A stretch of 64,000 bases of DNA from NCBI RefSeq assembly GCF_900112135.1, contig NZ_FOLC01000001.1, positions 434,001-498,000 of the forward strand, read 5' to 3'. The notes below the pieces were generated by a model. It searched no databases and was not told the DNA's origin. It saw only the letters and a program-made list of their open reading frames with translations. Each line of letters starts with the position of its first letter. Positions within the stretch are counted from its first letter, which is position 1. The position numbers were made by a program, and so were the translations under genes. The stretch comes from Collimonas sp. OK412. GTDB lineage: Bacteria; Pseudomonadota; Gammaproteobacteria; Burkholderiales; Burkholderiaceae_D. Positions 17,474 through 26,851 of the stretch are shown here, one piece after another.

Positions 17474-18853
17474 TTAAATGAAACGCATCTTGAAGCTCTT
17501 GCCCTTGATATTGCCGTTGCTAAGTTTGCCGAATGCTTGCTTGGCGATGCGTTTATCCAGCGCCACATAAGTCACGAATTCGAACACGCTGATCTTGCCG
17601 ACCTGTTCCTTGCTCAGGCCGACATCGCCGGTCAGCGCGCCCAGCAGGTCGCCCGGGCGCAACTTGTCTTTCTTGCCGCCCATGATGCACAGCGTCAGCA
17701 TCGGCGCGGTGAGCGGTTCGCCTTCGGCCGGCTCCAGCGCATCGAGGTCGAACCAGCTGACCGGTCCTTGCTGGTAGTCCTCGATCAGCTTGACCCATTT
17801 CTTTTCGTTCGGCGCGCACAAGCTCAGCGCCAGTCCCCGGTCCTGGCCGCGGCCGGTGCGGCCGACGCGGTGGATGTGGACCTCGGTATCCTTGGAAACA
17901 TCGACATTGATGACCGCGCCCAAGGTCTGGATGTCGAGGCCGCGGGCGGCAACGTCGGTGGCGACCAGCACCGAGCAGCTCTGGTTGGCGAAGCGCACCA
18001 GGATTTCGTCGCGTTCGCGCTGCTCCAGTTCACCGTACAGCGCCAGCGCGCTGAAGCCCTGCGCGCGCAGTTCGTCGGCCAGTTCGCGGCAATGGATCTT
18101 GGTGTTGCAAAAGGCGATGGTCGAGACCGGCCTGTAGTGGTTCAGCAGCTGCGCCACGGCCGCATTGCGGCCCTCGTAGCTAACTTCGTAAAAACGCTGT
18201 TCGATGCGGCCGGTATCGTGCTGCGCTTCGACCTTGACTTCGACCGCATCGCGCAGGAATTCCGCGCTGGCCTTGCGGATGTCGTCCGGGTAGGTCGCGG
18301 AAAACAGCAAGGTCTGGCGGCGTGCCGGGCAGGCGCTGACGATGCCTGAGATTTCTTCGTAAAAGCCCATGTCGACCATGCGGTCGGCTTCGTCCAGCAC
18401 CAGCGTCTGCACGGTGCCGAGGTTGATGCTGCCGCGGCCGATATGGTCGCGGATGCGTCCCGGCGTGCCGACGATGATATGGGCGCCATGTTCCAGCGAG
18501 CCGATCTGCGGGCCCATCGGCGTGCCGCCGCACAGGGTCAGGATCTTGACGTTGTCGGCGAAGCGCGCCAGCCGCCGCAGTTCCTTGGCGACCTGGTCCG
18601 CCAGCTCGCGCGTAGGGCACAGCACCAGCGCCTGGATCGCGAAATAGCTGGGATTGAGCTTGTGCAGGATGCCGATGCCGAAGGCCGCGGTCTTGCCGCT
18701 GCCGGTCTTGGCCTGGGCGATCAGGTCGCGCCGCTCGAGGATCACCGGCAGGCTCTGCGCCTGGATGGTGGTCATTTCGTGGTAGCCAAGGCTATCCAGG
18801 TTGCTGAGTAACGCCGGCGCCAGCGGGAGGGTGGAGAAGGAGGAGGTTTTCAC
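17474..18853 (-). CDS. dbpA: ATP-dependent RNA helicase DbpA
   Basis: The 459-residue DEAD-box helicase has the Q motif region, Walker A AQAKTGSGKTAAF, motif Ib TPGRIRDH, VLDEADRMVDMG, SAT and HRVGRTGRG. A C-terminal DbpA RNA-binding domain (about residues 385-459, LRPGDLLGALTGDVGLSKEQ) binds hairpin 92 of 23S rRNA and directs the helicase to late 50S assembly. The start is a GTG at 18853 with a weak ribosome site; no other early start keeps the N-terminus. Confidence 0.94.
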   Translation of the reverse strand: MKTSSFSTLPLAPALLSNLDSLGYHEMTTIQAQSLPVILERRDLIAQAKTGSGKTAAFGIGILHKLNPSYFAIQALVLCPTRELADQVAKELRRLARFADNVKILTLCGGTPMGPQIGSLEHGAHIIVGTPGRIRDHIGRGSINLGTVQTLVLDEADRMVDMGFYEEISGIVSACPARRQTLLFSATYPDDIRKASAEFLRDAVEVKVEAQHDTGRIEQRFYEVSYEGRNAAVAQLLNHYRPVSTIAFCNTKIHCRELADELRAQGFSALALYGELEQRERDEILVRFANQSCSVLVATDVAARGLDIQTLGAVINVDVSKDTEVHIHRVGRTGRGQDRGLALSLCAPNEKKWVKLIEDYQQGPVSWFDLDALEPAEGEPLTAPMLTLCIMGGKKDKLRPGDLLGALTGDVGLSKEQVGKISVFEFVTYVALDKRIAKQAFGKLSNGNIKGKSFKMRFI

Positions 18854-18956
18854 GATGAGGTTGTCGCCAGCTTAAAAGGGAGGGAAGTCTAACAGGTGGG
18901 CGTGCTTAGGACCAGTGTAACCCCACCATGCTTGTCAGAACGGCTACTCGAATTGC

Positions 18957-19343
18957 TCAGTGCTCGTACAGCTCCAGCGGCAAACCGTCGGGATCGGCGA
19001 AAAAAGTGAAGCGCTTGCCGGTGAACTCATCGATACGGATGTCTTCCACGGCGACGCCTTGGCCGCGCAATTCCTGCGCCGCCAGGGCGACGTCGGGCAC
19101 CCGGAACGCCAGGTGGCGCAAGCCGCAGGCTTCCGGCCGGCTCGGGCGCGGCGGCGGCGACGGGAAAGAAAACAGTTCTATCTGTACGCCGTCCGGGGTG
19201 CGCAGGTCGAGTTTGTAGGAGTCGCGCTGCTCGCGGTAGGTTTCGGCGACGATGGCCAGGCCCAGCAGCTCGGTATAAAAGCGCTTGGAACGCTGGTAAT
19301 CGGAGGCAATGATGGCTACGTGATGGATGCCGGAAATTTGCAT
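18957..19343 (-). CDS. gloA2: Glyoxalase-like VOC protein GloA2 (YaeR family)
   Basis: The 128-residue protein closely resembles E. coli YaeR: GIHHVAIIASDYQRSKRFY at the N-terminus, IELFSFPSPPPRPSRPEACG in the middle and FADPDGLPLELYE at the end. It is a vicinal-oxygen-chelate fold with paired beta-alpha-beta motifs and metal ligands (His in the HHVA segment, Glu in IELF, His in LRHLAF, Glu in LELYE). Function is uncertain; some members have glyoxalase-like or metal-binding roles. Confidence 0.9.
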   Translation of the reverse strand: MQISGIHHVAIIASDYQRSKRFYTELLGLAIVAETYREQRDSYKLDLRTPDGVQIELFSFPSPPPRPSRPEACGLRHLAFRVPDVALAAQELRGQGVAVEDIRIDEFTGKRFTFFADPDGLPLELYEH

Positions 19344-19408
19344 GGGTAGTCAGGCGGGAGCTAGGTATGAAAAGCGGCTGCAGGCTTGCCGCGGCCGTCC
19401 AGCCCCGA

Positions 19409-19939
19409 CTATACCTGACCAATCCCGCTCAAGCCTAGCAGCGCGCCGGCGGCCAGCACCCACAGCGGATGCACCTTGCTCTTGTAGGTCGCCAAGGCGC
19501 AAGCCGCGGCGATCAGCGCCAGGCCCCAGGCATGGGTCGAGGCCTCGGTAATCAGGGCGGCGCTGGCAGCCACCAGGCCGACTGTCATCGGCACCAGCCC
19601 GGCTTGCACCGTAGCGCGCCATGGGCGGTCCTTGAAGCGCTGCCACAGGTGCAGGACGACGCCGGTCAGCAGCGACGAGGGACCGAATTTCGCCAGGCTG
19701 GTGACCAGTACCCCAGGCCAGCCGGCGACATGCCAGCCGACCAGCGTCACCACCATCATGTTCGGCCCCGGCGCGGCTTGCGCCAGGGCGAACATGGCGC
19801 TGAAATCCTGGGGCGACATCCAGTGGTGGATGTCGACCACCTGGCGCTGCATTTCCGGCAGGATGGTGTTGCCGCCGCCAAAAGCGAGCAGCGACAGCTG
19901 GCTGAAAATCGTTGCAAGGGCGAGCAGGGTATCGGTCAT
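19409..19939 (-). CDS. Chromate transporter, C-terminal-type subunit
   Basis: From the ATG at 19939 the protein has 176 residues. It begins LLALATIFSQLSLLAFGGGN, contains AQAAPGPNMMVVTLVG (PGPN is typical of CHR domains) and is largely hydrophobic. It overlaps the preceding CHR gene by four bases. In short-chain CHR systems two half-size proteins from adjacent genes do the work of one fused ChrA. It should sit in the inner membrane; the substrate could be chromate or another oxyanion. Confidence 0.88.
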   Translation of the reverse strand: MTDTLLALATIFSQLSLLAFGGGNTILPEMQRQVVDIHHWMSPQDFSAMFALAQAAPGPNMMVVTLVGWHVAGWPGVLVTSLAKFGPSSLLTGVVLHLWQRFKDRPWRATVQAGLVPMTVGLVAASAALITEASTHAWGLALIAAACALATYKSKVHPLWVLAAGALLGLSGIGQV

Positions 19940-20508
19940 GACGGCAGCTTCCAGATAGCGATCACGCTGAGCGGCGCCAGCACCAGCATGGTCGGCAGCA
20001 AGGGCAGGCGCAGCAGGGCGATCGAGACAAAAAACAGGCAGGCGATAAACAGCGGCAGCGGCTTTTTCAAGATCGGCACCAGCATTTTCAGCGCCATCGA
20101 GATCAGCAGCCCGGAAGCCGCCGCGGCCAGGCCGGCGAACATGTGCTGCACCGAGGGATTGTCCTGGAAGCGCTGGTAGACCACGCCAAGCGCAATCACG
20201 ATCGCCGACGGCGCGGCGATCAGTCCCAGCAGGGAAGCCAGGGCGCCGCCGACGCCGCGGAAGTGCAAGCCTATCGCGACAGACAGGTTGATGATATTGC
20301 CGCCCGGCAGGAACTGGCACAGGCCAAGCATGTCGGTGAACTGCGCCGGCGTCAGCCAGCGGCGCTGCTCGACGATCATGCGGCGCGCCAGCGGCAGCAC
20401 CCCGCCGAATCCGATCAGTCCCAGCATCAGGAAGCCGGAGAACAGTTCGCGGGTGGACGGCGCGGCGCGCGCCATGTCCTGATTGGTGGTGATGGTTTCT
20501 GTAGTCAT
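19936..20508 (-). CDS. Chromate transporter, N-terminal-type subunit
   Basis: The 190-residue membrane protein has CHR-domain signatures: FLMLGLIGFGGVLPLARRM near the N-terminus and LCQFLPGGNIINLSVAIG. It lies directly upstream of the second CHR gene with an ATGA overlap, so the pair is translationally coupled. No ribosome site is obvious before the ATG. Confidence 0.88.
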   Translation of the reverse strand: MTTETITTNQDMARAAPSTRELFSGFLMLGLIGFGGVLPLARRMIVEQRRWLTPAQFTDMLGLCQFLPGGNIINLSVAIGLHFRGVGGALASLLGLIAAPSAIVIALGVVYQRFQDNPSVQHMFAGLAAAASGLLISMALKMLVPILKKPLPLFIACLFFVSIALLRLPLLPTMLVLAPLSVIAIWKLPS

Positions 20509-20526
20509 TGCATATTATATTGAGGC

Positions 20527-21306
20527 TCAAACATTGGCGACGATGAAAAGCCGCTTGAACGGCAGCAGCGTGACGCCGTTCTCGCGTTGCGGATAGGCGT
20601 CCCGCATCGCCTCGGCATAGGCGGTGCGGAAGGGCGCGCGCTTGTCTTCCGGCAATGCATCCAGGTAAGGCCGCAAGCTGGTGCCCGCAGCCCATTCGGC
20701 GACAGCGTCTGCGCCGCGCAAGGTATGCAGGTAAGTGGTTTCCCAGATATCCAGCTTGCCGGTGCGGGAACTCAGCAGGTCGTAGTAGTTTTCAGCGCTC
20801 AGGATCGAAGGCTGCTGCGGCACCCCGCGCAGGTAAGGCGCAAACGATGGCGACCTGGCCAGTTCCAGCTGCATTTTCCTCAGCGGCGCATCGTGCATCG
20901 CCGGCATCTGCACCGCCAGCCAGGAGCCGCCGCGCAGGAATGACAGCAAGCGCGGAAACAGGGTGGGATGGTCGGGCAGCCACTGCAGCGTCGCATTGGA
21001 GTAAATCACGTCCAGCAATCCTTCCGGCTGCCAGCGCGCCAGGTCGGCGCGCTCGAAGCGGCATTCCGGCACCGCGGCGGCAGCAGCTTCGAGCATGTTG
21101 GCCGAGCTGTCGACGCCAAGCACGTCGGCTGCCGGCCAGCGTGCCTTTAACAGGGCGGCGATGTTGCCGGTGCCGCAACCGAGGTCGACTACCCGCTGCG
21201 GTTCCTGCTCGGGGACATACGCCAGCAGATCGAGGGCGGGACGCAGGCGTTCATTGCCGAAGTGCATGTACTGCTTGGCGTCCCAGAAATCGGTGGTCGC
21301 ATTCAT
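20527..21306 (-). CDS. tam: Trans-aconitate 2-methyltransferase
   Basis: The 259-residue SAM-dependent methyltransferase has motif I VVDLGCGTGN (about residue 40), the GVDSSANML acidic loop, and the family-specific FWDAKQYMHFGNERLRPALDLLA start and YSNATLQWLPDH segment. Tam methylates trans-aconitate formed spontaneously from cis-aconitate, relieving inhibition of aconitase. AGGAGAAGAC precedes the ATG. It lies 18 bases upstream of the chromate pair on the same strand and may be co-transcribed without functional relation. Confidence 0.9.
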   Translation of the reverse strand: MNATTDFWDAKQYMHFGNERLRPALDLLAYVPEQEPQRVVDLGCGTGNIAALLKARWPAADVLGVDSSANMLEAAAAAVPECRFERADLARWQPEGLLDVIYSNATLQWLPDHPTLFPRLLSFLRGGSWLAVQMPAMHDAPLRKMQLELARSPSFAPYLRGVPQQPSILSAENYYDLLSSRTGKLDIWETTYLHTLRGADAVAEWAAGTSLRPYLDALPEDKRAPFRTAYAEAMRDAYPQRENGVTLLPFKRLFIVANV

Positions 21307-21488
21307 GTCTTCTCCTAGAATTTGTCACAAGGTGGAGTGTTGGTGCAATTTCCTGGTATTTTTCGGAAAAATCATTCGTTTCACCCTAAAGAGCGATGAA
21401 TATTGATTCGATAGACGCATGTTACAGAATTTTTAAAGCCTCACAAATCGACTTTTTTACTGCTTGTTTGTGATCTATAATCACAAGC

Positions 21489-22379
21489 ATGTCTCGTCAA
21501 CTACCACCTCTGCAAGCGCTGCGCGCATTTGAAGTCGCCGCCCGCTTTGAGAATTTCTCAGCTGCAGCCGAAGAGCTGCACGTGACGCACGGCGCGGTCA
21601 GCCGCCAAGTGGCGGCGCTGGAAGCCTGGCTGGGCATGCAAGTGTTCCATCGCATCGGCAAGCGGGTGCAGCTGACCGACGACGGCCGGCGCTACCTGCT
21701 GACCGTGCAGGCCGCTTTCGACAATATAGCCACCGCCACCAGGCAGCTGCGTGAATCCGGGACGGTGCGCGTATTGCACATCAACTCCTTGACGACCTTC
21801 GCCATGCGCTGGCTGCTGCCGCGCCTGAGCGGCTTCCAGCGCCTGTATCCGGGGGTCGAGCTGAAATTGTCGACCTCTGCCGCGCAGCAGCCCTTGGGGG
21901 AGTCGGGCGAGCTGTTCGACGTTGCGATACGGCGCGGCCCGGGGCACTGGCCGAACTGCGTCAGCGGCGAATTCCTGGGCGAAAGCGAGTTGCCGGTCTG
22001 CAGCCCGGCATTGCTGGCGCGTGCGCCTATCCGGGCGGCCGGCGACCTGGCCGCGCATACCTTGCTGCATTCGGATACGCGCCCCGACGCCTGGCCGGAA
22101 TGGCTGGCGCAAGCCGGAGTGGCGCCGGCCCTGTGCAAGAAAAAACAGTCGTTCAATCATTTTTACCTGGCTTTGCAAGCCGCCGTCGACGGCCTCGGCG
22201 TGGCGCTCGGGCCATTGCCGCTGATTGCCGACGAGCTGGCCAGCGGCCGCCTGGTGATCCCGCTGGCCGAACCGGTGATCCGCGCCAGGAGCTACTGGTG
22301 GATAGTCGCGCGGCACCAGGCCGAGGTGCCCTTGATCAAGCATTTTTGCGACTGGCTGGAGCAGGAGTCGCTGCGCTGA
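21489..22379 (+). CDS. LysR-family regulator, GcvA-like subgroup
   Basis: The 296-residue protein starts RQLPPLQALRAFEVAARFEN, with a winged helix-turn-helix (FSAAAEELHVTHGAVSRQVAALE) and a LysR effector domain (LHINSLTTFAMRWLLPRL, VAIRRGPGHW). The N-terminal wording is typical of the GcvA/AmpR-like subgroup. It is divergent from tam. The gcv genes are about 38 kb away, so regulation of them is possible but not shown. Confidence 0.85.
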   Translation: MSRQLPPLQALRAFEVAARFENFSAAAEELHVTHGAVSRQVAALEAWLGMQVFHRIGKRVQLTDDGRRYLLTVQAAFDNIATATRQLRESGTVRVLHINSLTTFAMRWLLPRLSGFQRLYPGVELKLSTSAAQQPLGESGELFDVAIRRGPGHWPNCVSGEFLGESELPVCSPALLARAPIRAAGDLAAHTLLHSDTRPDAWPEWLAQAGVAPALCKKKQSFNHFYLALQAAVDGLGVALGPLPLIADELASGRLVIPLAEPVIRARSYWWIVARHQAEVPLIKHFCDWLEQESLR

Positions 22380-22481
22380 GGCGGGCTCGGTGGCGCGGAT
22401 CCCGCAAATAATGATGCATAATGGCAACAGCCATTTTGGACTCGGCTCAATTTACATAAAAAATATGAGGAGACAAAAGTC

Positions 22482-23765
22482 ATGCGCCATATCCAGTTCA
22501 GCCGTTCTTTGAAATTGATAGCCGCGGTCCTGTCGAGCCTGGCGCTCGGCGCTTGCGGCGGTGGCGGCGGCAGCGATAACGTCGTCCCGCAATCGAAGGC
22601 GTTTACCGCCGACGGCGGGGTATCTTCGTTTTACCTCTGGAGCGGGACTGTTCCCGCTACCCCCGGCGTACTGCTGCAGCAGGAACCGCTGCCGGCCGGC
22701 CAGGTGCTGTCGAATGCCGCGCAGGCTGTGCGTATCCTGTACAGCTCGACCGATGGCGACGACGGCAAGACCGCGATCTACGTTTCCGGCGACTTGCAGC
22801 TGCCCAAGGGCGCGCCGCCGGTCGGCGGCTGGCCGCTGATCGCCTGGGCCCACGGTACGGTCGGCGTGGCCGACGTCTGCGCGCCGTCGTGGACAGTGCG
22901 CGATCCGCGCGACGTGGATTACCTGAATGCCTGGCTGGCGCAAGGTTATGCGGTGGTGTCCACCGATTACCAGGGATTGGGCACGCCCGGCCTGCATCCC
23001 TACCTGCATGCGCGGCCGGAAGCCTACAGCGTGCTCGACAGCATCCGCGCGGTTTCCAAGAATTTCCCGCAGCTGTCCGGTTCGGTGGTGATCGTCGGCC
23101 AATCGCAAGGGGCGCAGGGAGCGATTGCAACCGCCGCCTACGCGCCCAGCTATGCGCCCGAAATCAAGCTGCTGGGAACGGTCGCGACCGGCGTTCCTTA
23201 CCAGCTGCAAAGCGTGCTGGCTTATCTGAACGCGCTGACGACACAGGTGCCCACCACCGGCTTCACCTCGGTGCTGGGGACGCTGGAAGCCTATGCCTGG
23301 CTGGGGTACGCCACCGCCGAACGGGTGGTGCCTGGCTTCCTGCTGTCGGATCACCTGACTGCCAAGGGCAAGGCGTTTTATGCGGTGGCGGCGAGCCAGT
23401 GCCTGGGGCCGATTGAAGACAACATCATGCAGAACAAGCTGGTCACTGCCGATGTGTTCAACGGCGACGTCACTGCCTGGGCTACGCAGACCTTGCAGTC
23501 GTCTAACTATCCGACGGTCAAGTTCGCGGCGCCGGTATTTGTCGGCACCGGGACCCTGGATACCGATATCCCGACCGTGGTCCAGTATCAGTTTGCGAAA
23601 GACGCTTGTACGGCCGGCAGCACCATCGAACAGCATTATTACGCCGGCCAGGATCACGACGGCACGGTGCTGGCGTCGCTGGTCGATTCAAAGCCGTTCG
23701 TGCAGAAACTGTTTGCCGGCCAGCCGATCACCTCGAATTGCGCGGCGCTGACTCCGCCGCCCTGA
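22482..23765 (+). CDS. Secreted lipoprotein alpha/beta hydrolase (secretory-lipase-like)
   Basis: The 427-residue protein starts behind AGGAGACAAAAGTC. A signal peptide ends at a lipobox (LALGACGGGGGS), so it should be a lipoprotein. The hydrolase part has AWAHGTVG (oxyanion region), nucleophile motif GQSQG (Ser208), and late TLDTDIP and GQDHDGT segments that can supply the Asp and His of the triad. This matches the secretory lipase family (LIP, PF03583). Likely an esterase or lipase for exogenous acyl esters; substrate unknown. Confidence 0.85.
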   Translation: MRHIQFSRSLKLIAAVLSSLALGACGGGGGSDNVVPQSKAFTADGGVSSFYLWSGTVPATPGVLLQQEPLPAGQVLSNAAQAVRILYSSTDGDDGKTAIYVSGDLQLPKGAPPVGGWPLIAWAHGTVGVADVCAPSWTVRDPRDVDYLNAWLAQGYAVVSTDYQGLGTPGLHPYLHARPEAYSVLDSIRAVSKNFPQLSGSVVIVGQSQGAQGAIATAAYAPSYAPEIKLLGTVATGVPYQLQSVLAYLNALTTQVPTTGFTSVLGTLEAYAWLGYATAERVVPGFLLSDHLTAKGKAFYAVAASQCLGPIEDNIMQNKLVTADVFNGDVTAWATQTLQSSNYPTVKFAAPVFVGTGTLDTDIPTVVQYQFAKDACTAGSTIEQHYYAGQDHDGTVLASLVDSKPFVQKLFAGQPITSNCAALTPPP

Positions 23766-23777
23766 CTGCTTCAGGGC
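23759..23777. terminator. Short hairpin between convergent genes
   Basis: GCCCTGA and TCAGGGC form a 7-bp perfect stem with a 5-base loop at the end of the lipase gene, facing the convergent lipoprotein gene. There is no T-run, so termination activity is only possible. Confidence 0.3.
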
Positions 23778-24418
23778 AACGGCTTGGCCGCGAGGTCGAT
23801 GCGGCGCTGGATGCGCGCCTGGGCTTCGCGGTCAGCCGCGGCCTTGGCGCGTTGCAATTGCACTCCCAGCCAGGCCAGCAATGGCCGGCGCCAGCCTTGG
23901 GCCGACGCTGTCTCGACCGCGCTGGCGATGTCGGGCGGCGTCAGCCTGCCGCTTTGCAGCAGGGCGCCGGCCGCGACCAGGCGCGCCAGCGGATCTTCGA
24001 TATCGCCGATGCGGCCGCTGCTGACCACTGCCCTGTGCTGAGGCGGCAGCAAACCAGGGTCCAATCCCTGCCACTGGCCATTCAGGTAAGCCGCATAACT
24101 ACGCTCGCCGGCGTCGGCGTCCGGCGCCAGCGGCTGGAACCCGGCGCAGTTGTCGAATTCCAGGCTGGCGGCGCGCGTGGCGCAGCGCGTCAGTTCGACG
24201 CGCGCTACCAGATCGGCGCGGCCGGTGCTGGCGACCGCATCGCGGGCGCGTGCGAATTCGACGTCGGCAACGCGCGTATTGCCGCTCAAATAGGTTGACG
24301 AAAAACTTTGCATGGAACCGAAGGCGTTGCCCTGCCATTCAGGTGCGGGCGGTCTGCTGCTGCAGGCGGCCAAGGTCAGCAATGCGGCGCCGAAGGCGAG
24401 GGGGGAAGCGATCTTCAT
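23771..24418 (-). CDS. Putative lipoprotein of an MCE transporter operon
   Basis: From the ATG at 24418 the protein has 215 residues with a signal peptide and lipobox (LLTLAACSS). The rest is soluble and Ala-rich, with regions suggesting helices (DPLARLVAAGALLQSGRLTP, LQRAKAAADREAQARIQRRID). It overlaps the MlaD-like gene by four bases (ATGA). MCE operons often end with an outer-membrane-directed auxiliary lipoprotein, but this one does not show the usual ABC-type transport auxiliary domain by eye. I name it by position only. Confidence 0.7.
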   Translation of the reverse strand: MKIASPLAFGAALLTLAACSSRPPAPEWQGNAFGSMQSFSSTYLSGNTRVADVEFARARDAVASTGRADLVARVELTRCATRAASLEFDNCAGFQPLAPDADAGERSYAAYLNGQWQGLDPGLLPPQHRAVVSSGRIGDIEDPLARLVAAGALLQSGRLTPPDIASAVETASAQGWRRPLLAWLGVQLQRAKAAADREAQARIQRRIDLAAKPLP

Positions 24419-25365
24419 GGCAGTTTGAGCTCCGTGTTGCGGGCGAAGGGCCATTTGCGGTTGATTTCGTCGACCAGCTGGGTCACCTTGCGCAAGCTGG
24501 CGTCGACTTCGGCGCGCAGTGCGCCCAGGTCGTTGCTGGCGATGCGGGCATTGCTGCCTACCGCTTGCGCCTCGGCCAGCACGGCGTCCACTTTCTTGAG
24601 GCTGGCGCGGGCATCGCTCAATACATTGTTGAGCTGGACAACCGCGGCTTGCGCATCGTCCATCACGCCGCGCTGGCCGGGCTGGCCGAATACGCGCTGG
24701 TCGGCCTTGGTGAGCAGCGCATTGACGCGATCCAGCGTAGCGATGATTTTCTTGGCATTGTCGTCGCTGCCCAAGGCGCCGCCCAGCACGCCATATTGTC
24801 CGTTCAGGCGGCCGGTGACGGCTTGCACATTGGCCAGGCTGGTGTTGAGGCTGGAATCGGCGGCGGTGATGGCCTGCAGGTTTTCCAGCAGTTCCCTGGC
24901 GGTCGCCACCAGGCGCGGGATTTCCGCCGCGGTATCGCCGCGCAGCACGGTGCGCACCGAGTCGGGCGGCAGCAGCGGATCGTCGAGCACGCCGGTAAAG
25001 GCGCGGATGCGGGTGTCGCCGACCAGCCCGCGCTCCAATGTAAATACGCTGCTGGTGCGCAGCCAGTTGGCGTCCTTGCTCGGGACGTCGATCAGGATGC
25101 GCGCCTTGCCATCCGAACCGAGATCGATGCGTTGCACGCGGCCGATGGGAAAGCCGGAGAAGGTCAGGTCCATGCCCACCAGCACGCCCTCGGAATCGTC
25201 AGCCACCAGCACCAGGCGCTGGGTGGATTCGAATACCCCGCGCGCGTACATCACGTACAGCACAAAACCGCACACCAGCGCAGCCATCAGGATCAGCAGC
25301 AGCAGCGCCTTGAGCTCGACATTGGCGGGTGGCCGGACAGAAGGAGATTCGGGGGCAAGTGCCAT
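24415..25365 (-). CDS. MlaD-type MCE-domain protein
   Basis: The 316-residue protein has one N-terminal transmembrane helix (KALLLLILMAALVCGFVLYV), then a single MCE domain (VGMDLTFSGFPIGRVQRIDL, the core of which is typical), then a long helical tail rich in heptad-like repeats (about residues 160-300). Such proteins form hexameric periplasmic rings that carry phospholipids or other hydrophobic molecules between membranes. The neighbours are an MlaE-type permease and a lipoprotein, but no ATPase gene. Confidence 0.88.
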   Translation of the reverse strand: MALAPESPSVRPPANVELKALLLLILMAALVCGFVLYVMYARGVFESTQRLVLVADDSEGVLVGMDLTFSGFPIGRVQRIDLGSDGKARILIDVPSKDANWLRTSSVFTLERGLVGDTRIRAFTGVLDDPLLPPDSVRTVLRGDTAAEIPRLVATARELLENLQAITAADSSLNTSLANVQAVTGRLNGQYGVLGGALGSDDNAKKIIATLDRVNALLTKADQRVFGQPGQRGVMDDAQAAVVQLNNVLSDARASLKKVDAVLAEAQAVGSNARIASNDLGALRAEVDASLRKVTQLVDEINRKWPFARNTELKLP

Positions 25366-25379
25366 GGTCGCTTTCCAGA

Positions 25380-26177
25380 TTAGATGTATTTCACTGCCAG
25401 CGCCCCGACTTCGATCAGGACCAGCACGAACAGCAGGCGCGTGGCGCCTGGCTGCAGGGTGGATGACAGCGTGGTATTGCGGCGCGCGCTTTCAAGAATC
25501 GCGGCGGTCGGGATGACCGCCACCGCCAGTCCGAACAGCAGGGTCTTCAGGGCGAAACCGAGCGTAACCGGCGGATCGAACACCCGCCCCACGGTACGGG
25601 TGTAATCGAGCAGGCCCCAGGGCGTGACGCCGTAGACATTGATATACGCCAGCAGCAGGACAATCATGCCGCTCACCGTGGCCAGGCTCATCACCGAGAA
25701 GGCGCTGGCAATCACGCGCGGCACCAGGTCCAGCTGCAATTGTGCGATGTCTGGCGCGGTTGCGGTCTGGCCGGCGGCGGTCGCCGGCAGTTGCGCGCCG
25801 TTGAATGCCAGGCCGGCGCGCAGCGCCACGAACAGGGCTGCCGACAGCGGGATCAGTTCCAGCACCAGCACCCGCACCATCATTTCCAGCGCATAGCGCG
25901 ACAGGCCGTAGCTGAGCGCGGTGACCAGCACGATGCGGATCAGCACCAGGCTGAGCAAGGTCGACAGCACGGTGAACCAAGGGAGGATCTGCCAGGTGCC
26001 GCTATAGATATAGCGGTAGGTCGCGCTGCGGTTGGCCCGGTGATAGGTCGACGGCGACACGCCCATGGCCAGCGCGATGCCGACCAGGTGCAGCATATGC
26101 CACCAGCTGCTCAGGGTGCGCATGAAAGTCACGGCCCATTGCTCTGGTTTTATGTAGCGGGACGGGGTTGGATACAT
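25380..26177 (-). CDS. MlaE-type ABC transporter permease
   Basis: From the ATG at 26177 the protein has 265 residues and five or so membrane helices, with the family features AALFVALRAGLAFNGAQL (normally the coupling region of MlaE), PRVIASAFSVMSLATVSGMI and VIPTAAILESARR. An in-frame upstream start at 26201 is possible. The usual EAA-like loop is somewhat diverged. It is first in the operon permease - MlaD - lipoprotein, with only 14 bases to the MlaD gene, leaving no room for the mlaF ATPase. Confidence 0.85.
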   Translation of the reverse strand: MYPTPSRYIKPEQWAVTFMRTLSSWWHMLHLVGIALAMGVSPSTYHRANRSATYRYIYSGTWQILPWFTVLSTLLSLVLIRIVLVTALSYGLSRYALEMMVRVLVLELIPLSAALFVALRAGLAFNGAQLPATAAGQTATAPDIAQLQLDLVPRVIASAFSVMSLATVSGMIVLLLAYINVYGVTPWGLLDYTRTVGRVFDPPVTLGFALKTLLFGLAVAVIPTAAILESARRNTTLSSTLQPGATRLLFVLVLIEVGALAVKYI

Positions 26178-26362
26178 AGCGCAATGATAACGCAGCAACA
26201 CTGGAAACAGACCTGTACGAATTTCTTTTTAATGCCGCTGGATTTGTGCTTTTCCCGCCGCGGTCGTCTACCGGCAATAAAAACCGATATGCTAGACTTT
26301 CTGGCAAGAATCGGCTGTTGGGGATTTTCTGGAACCCGTATCAATTTCACGGAAAGAGAAAA

Positions 26363-26851
26363 ATGACTACCTTGCTATCGCTGAAGAGTATTTCTTGCGC
26401 CGCCGGATTTGCGCTGGCCGGCATGCTGGCTTCCAGTCCCGCGCATGCGCAAACGACCGCGTCGATCGACGGCGCTATCGCAACCGCCTCGCAGTGGGTG
26501 GCGCTGGCGGACAGCAACCAGGCCGAGCGGATGTGGAGCAGCAGCGGGTCTGCCATGCAAAAAAGCACCAGCAAGGAAGACTGGCTGAAATACCTGAGCG
26601 CGGTGAAGAACGAACTGGGGCCATTGGGCAGTCGTCAATGGGCGCAGATTGTGCATGTGACCAATCCACCCGATTTGCCGCCGGGAGAGTATTTGAATAT
26701 CGCGTTTACCGGCCGCTTCGCCAAAGCGCCGACTGTCGAAAAAGTATCGATGGTGCAGGCCGGCGACAAATGGATACCGGTCGGTTACGTGATCACGAAA
26801 TTTGAACCGGCTGCGGCGGCCGCACCGGCAACTGCAGATCCCAAAAAATAA
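26363..26851 (+). CDS. Secreted DUF4019-domain protein
   Basis: From the ATG at 26363 (GGAAAGAGAA upstream) the protein has 162 residues: a signal peptide cleaved after about SPAHA, then a compact domain (ATASQWVALADSNQAERMW, KNELGPLGSRQW, YLNIAFTGRFAKAPTVEKV, KWIPVGYVI) matching DUF4019. It should be periplasmic. Function unknown. It is divergent from the MlaE-type gene. Confidence 0.8.
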   Translation: MTTLLSLKSISCAAGFALAGMLASSPAHAQTTASIDGAIATASQWVALADSNQAERMWSSSGSAMQKSTSKEDWLKYLSAVKNELGPLGSRQWAQIVHVTNPPDLPPGEYLNIAFTGRFAKAPTVEKVSMVQAGDKWIPVGYVITKFEPAAAAAPATADPKK

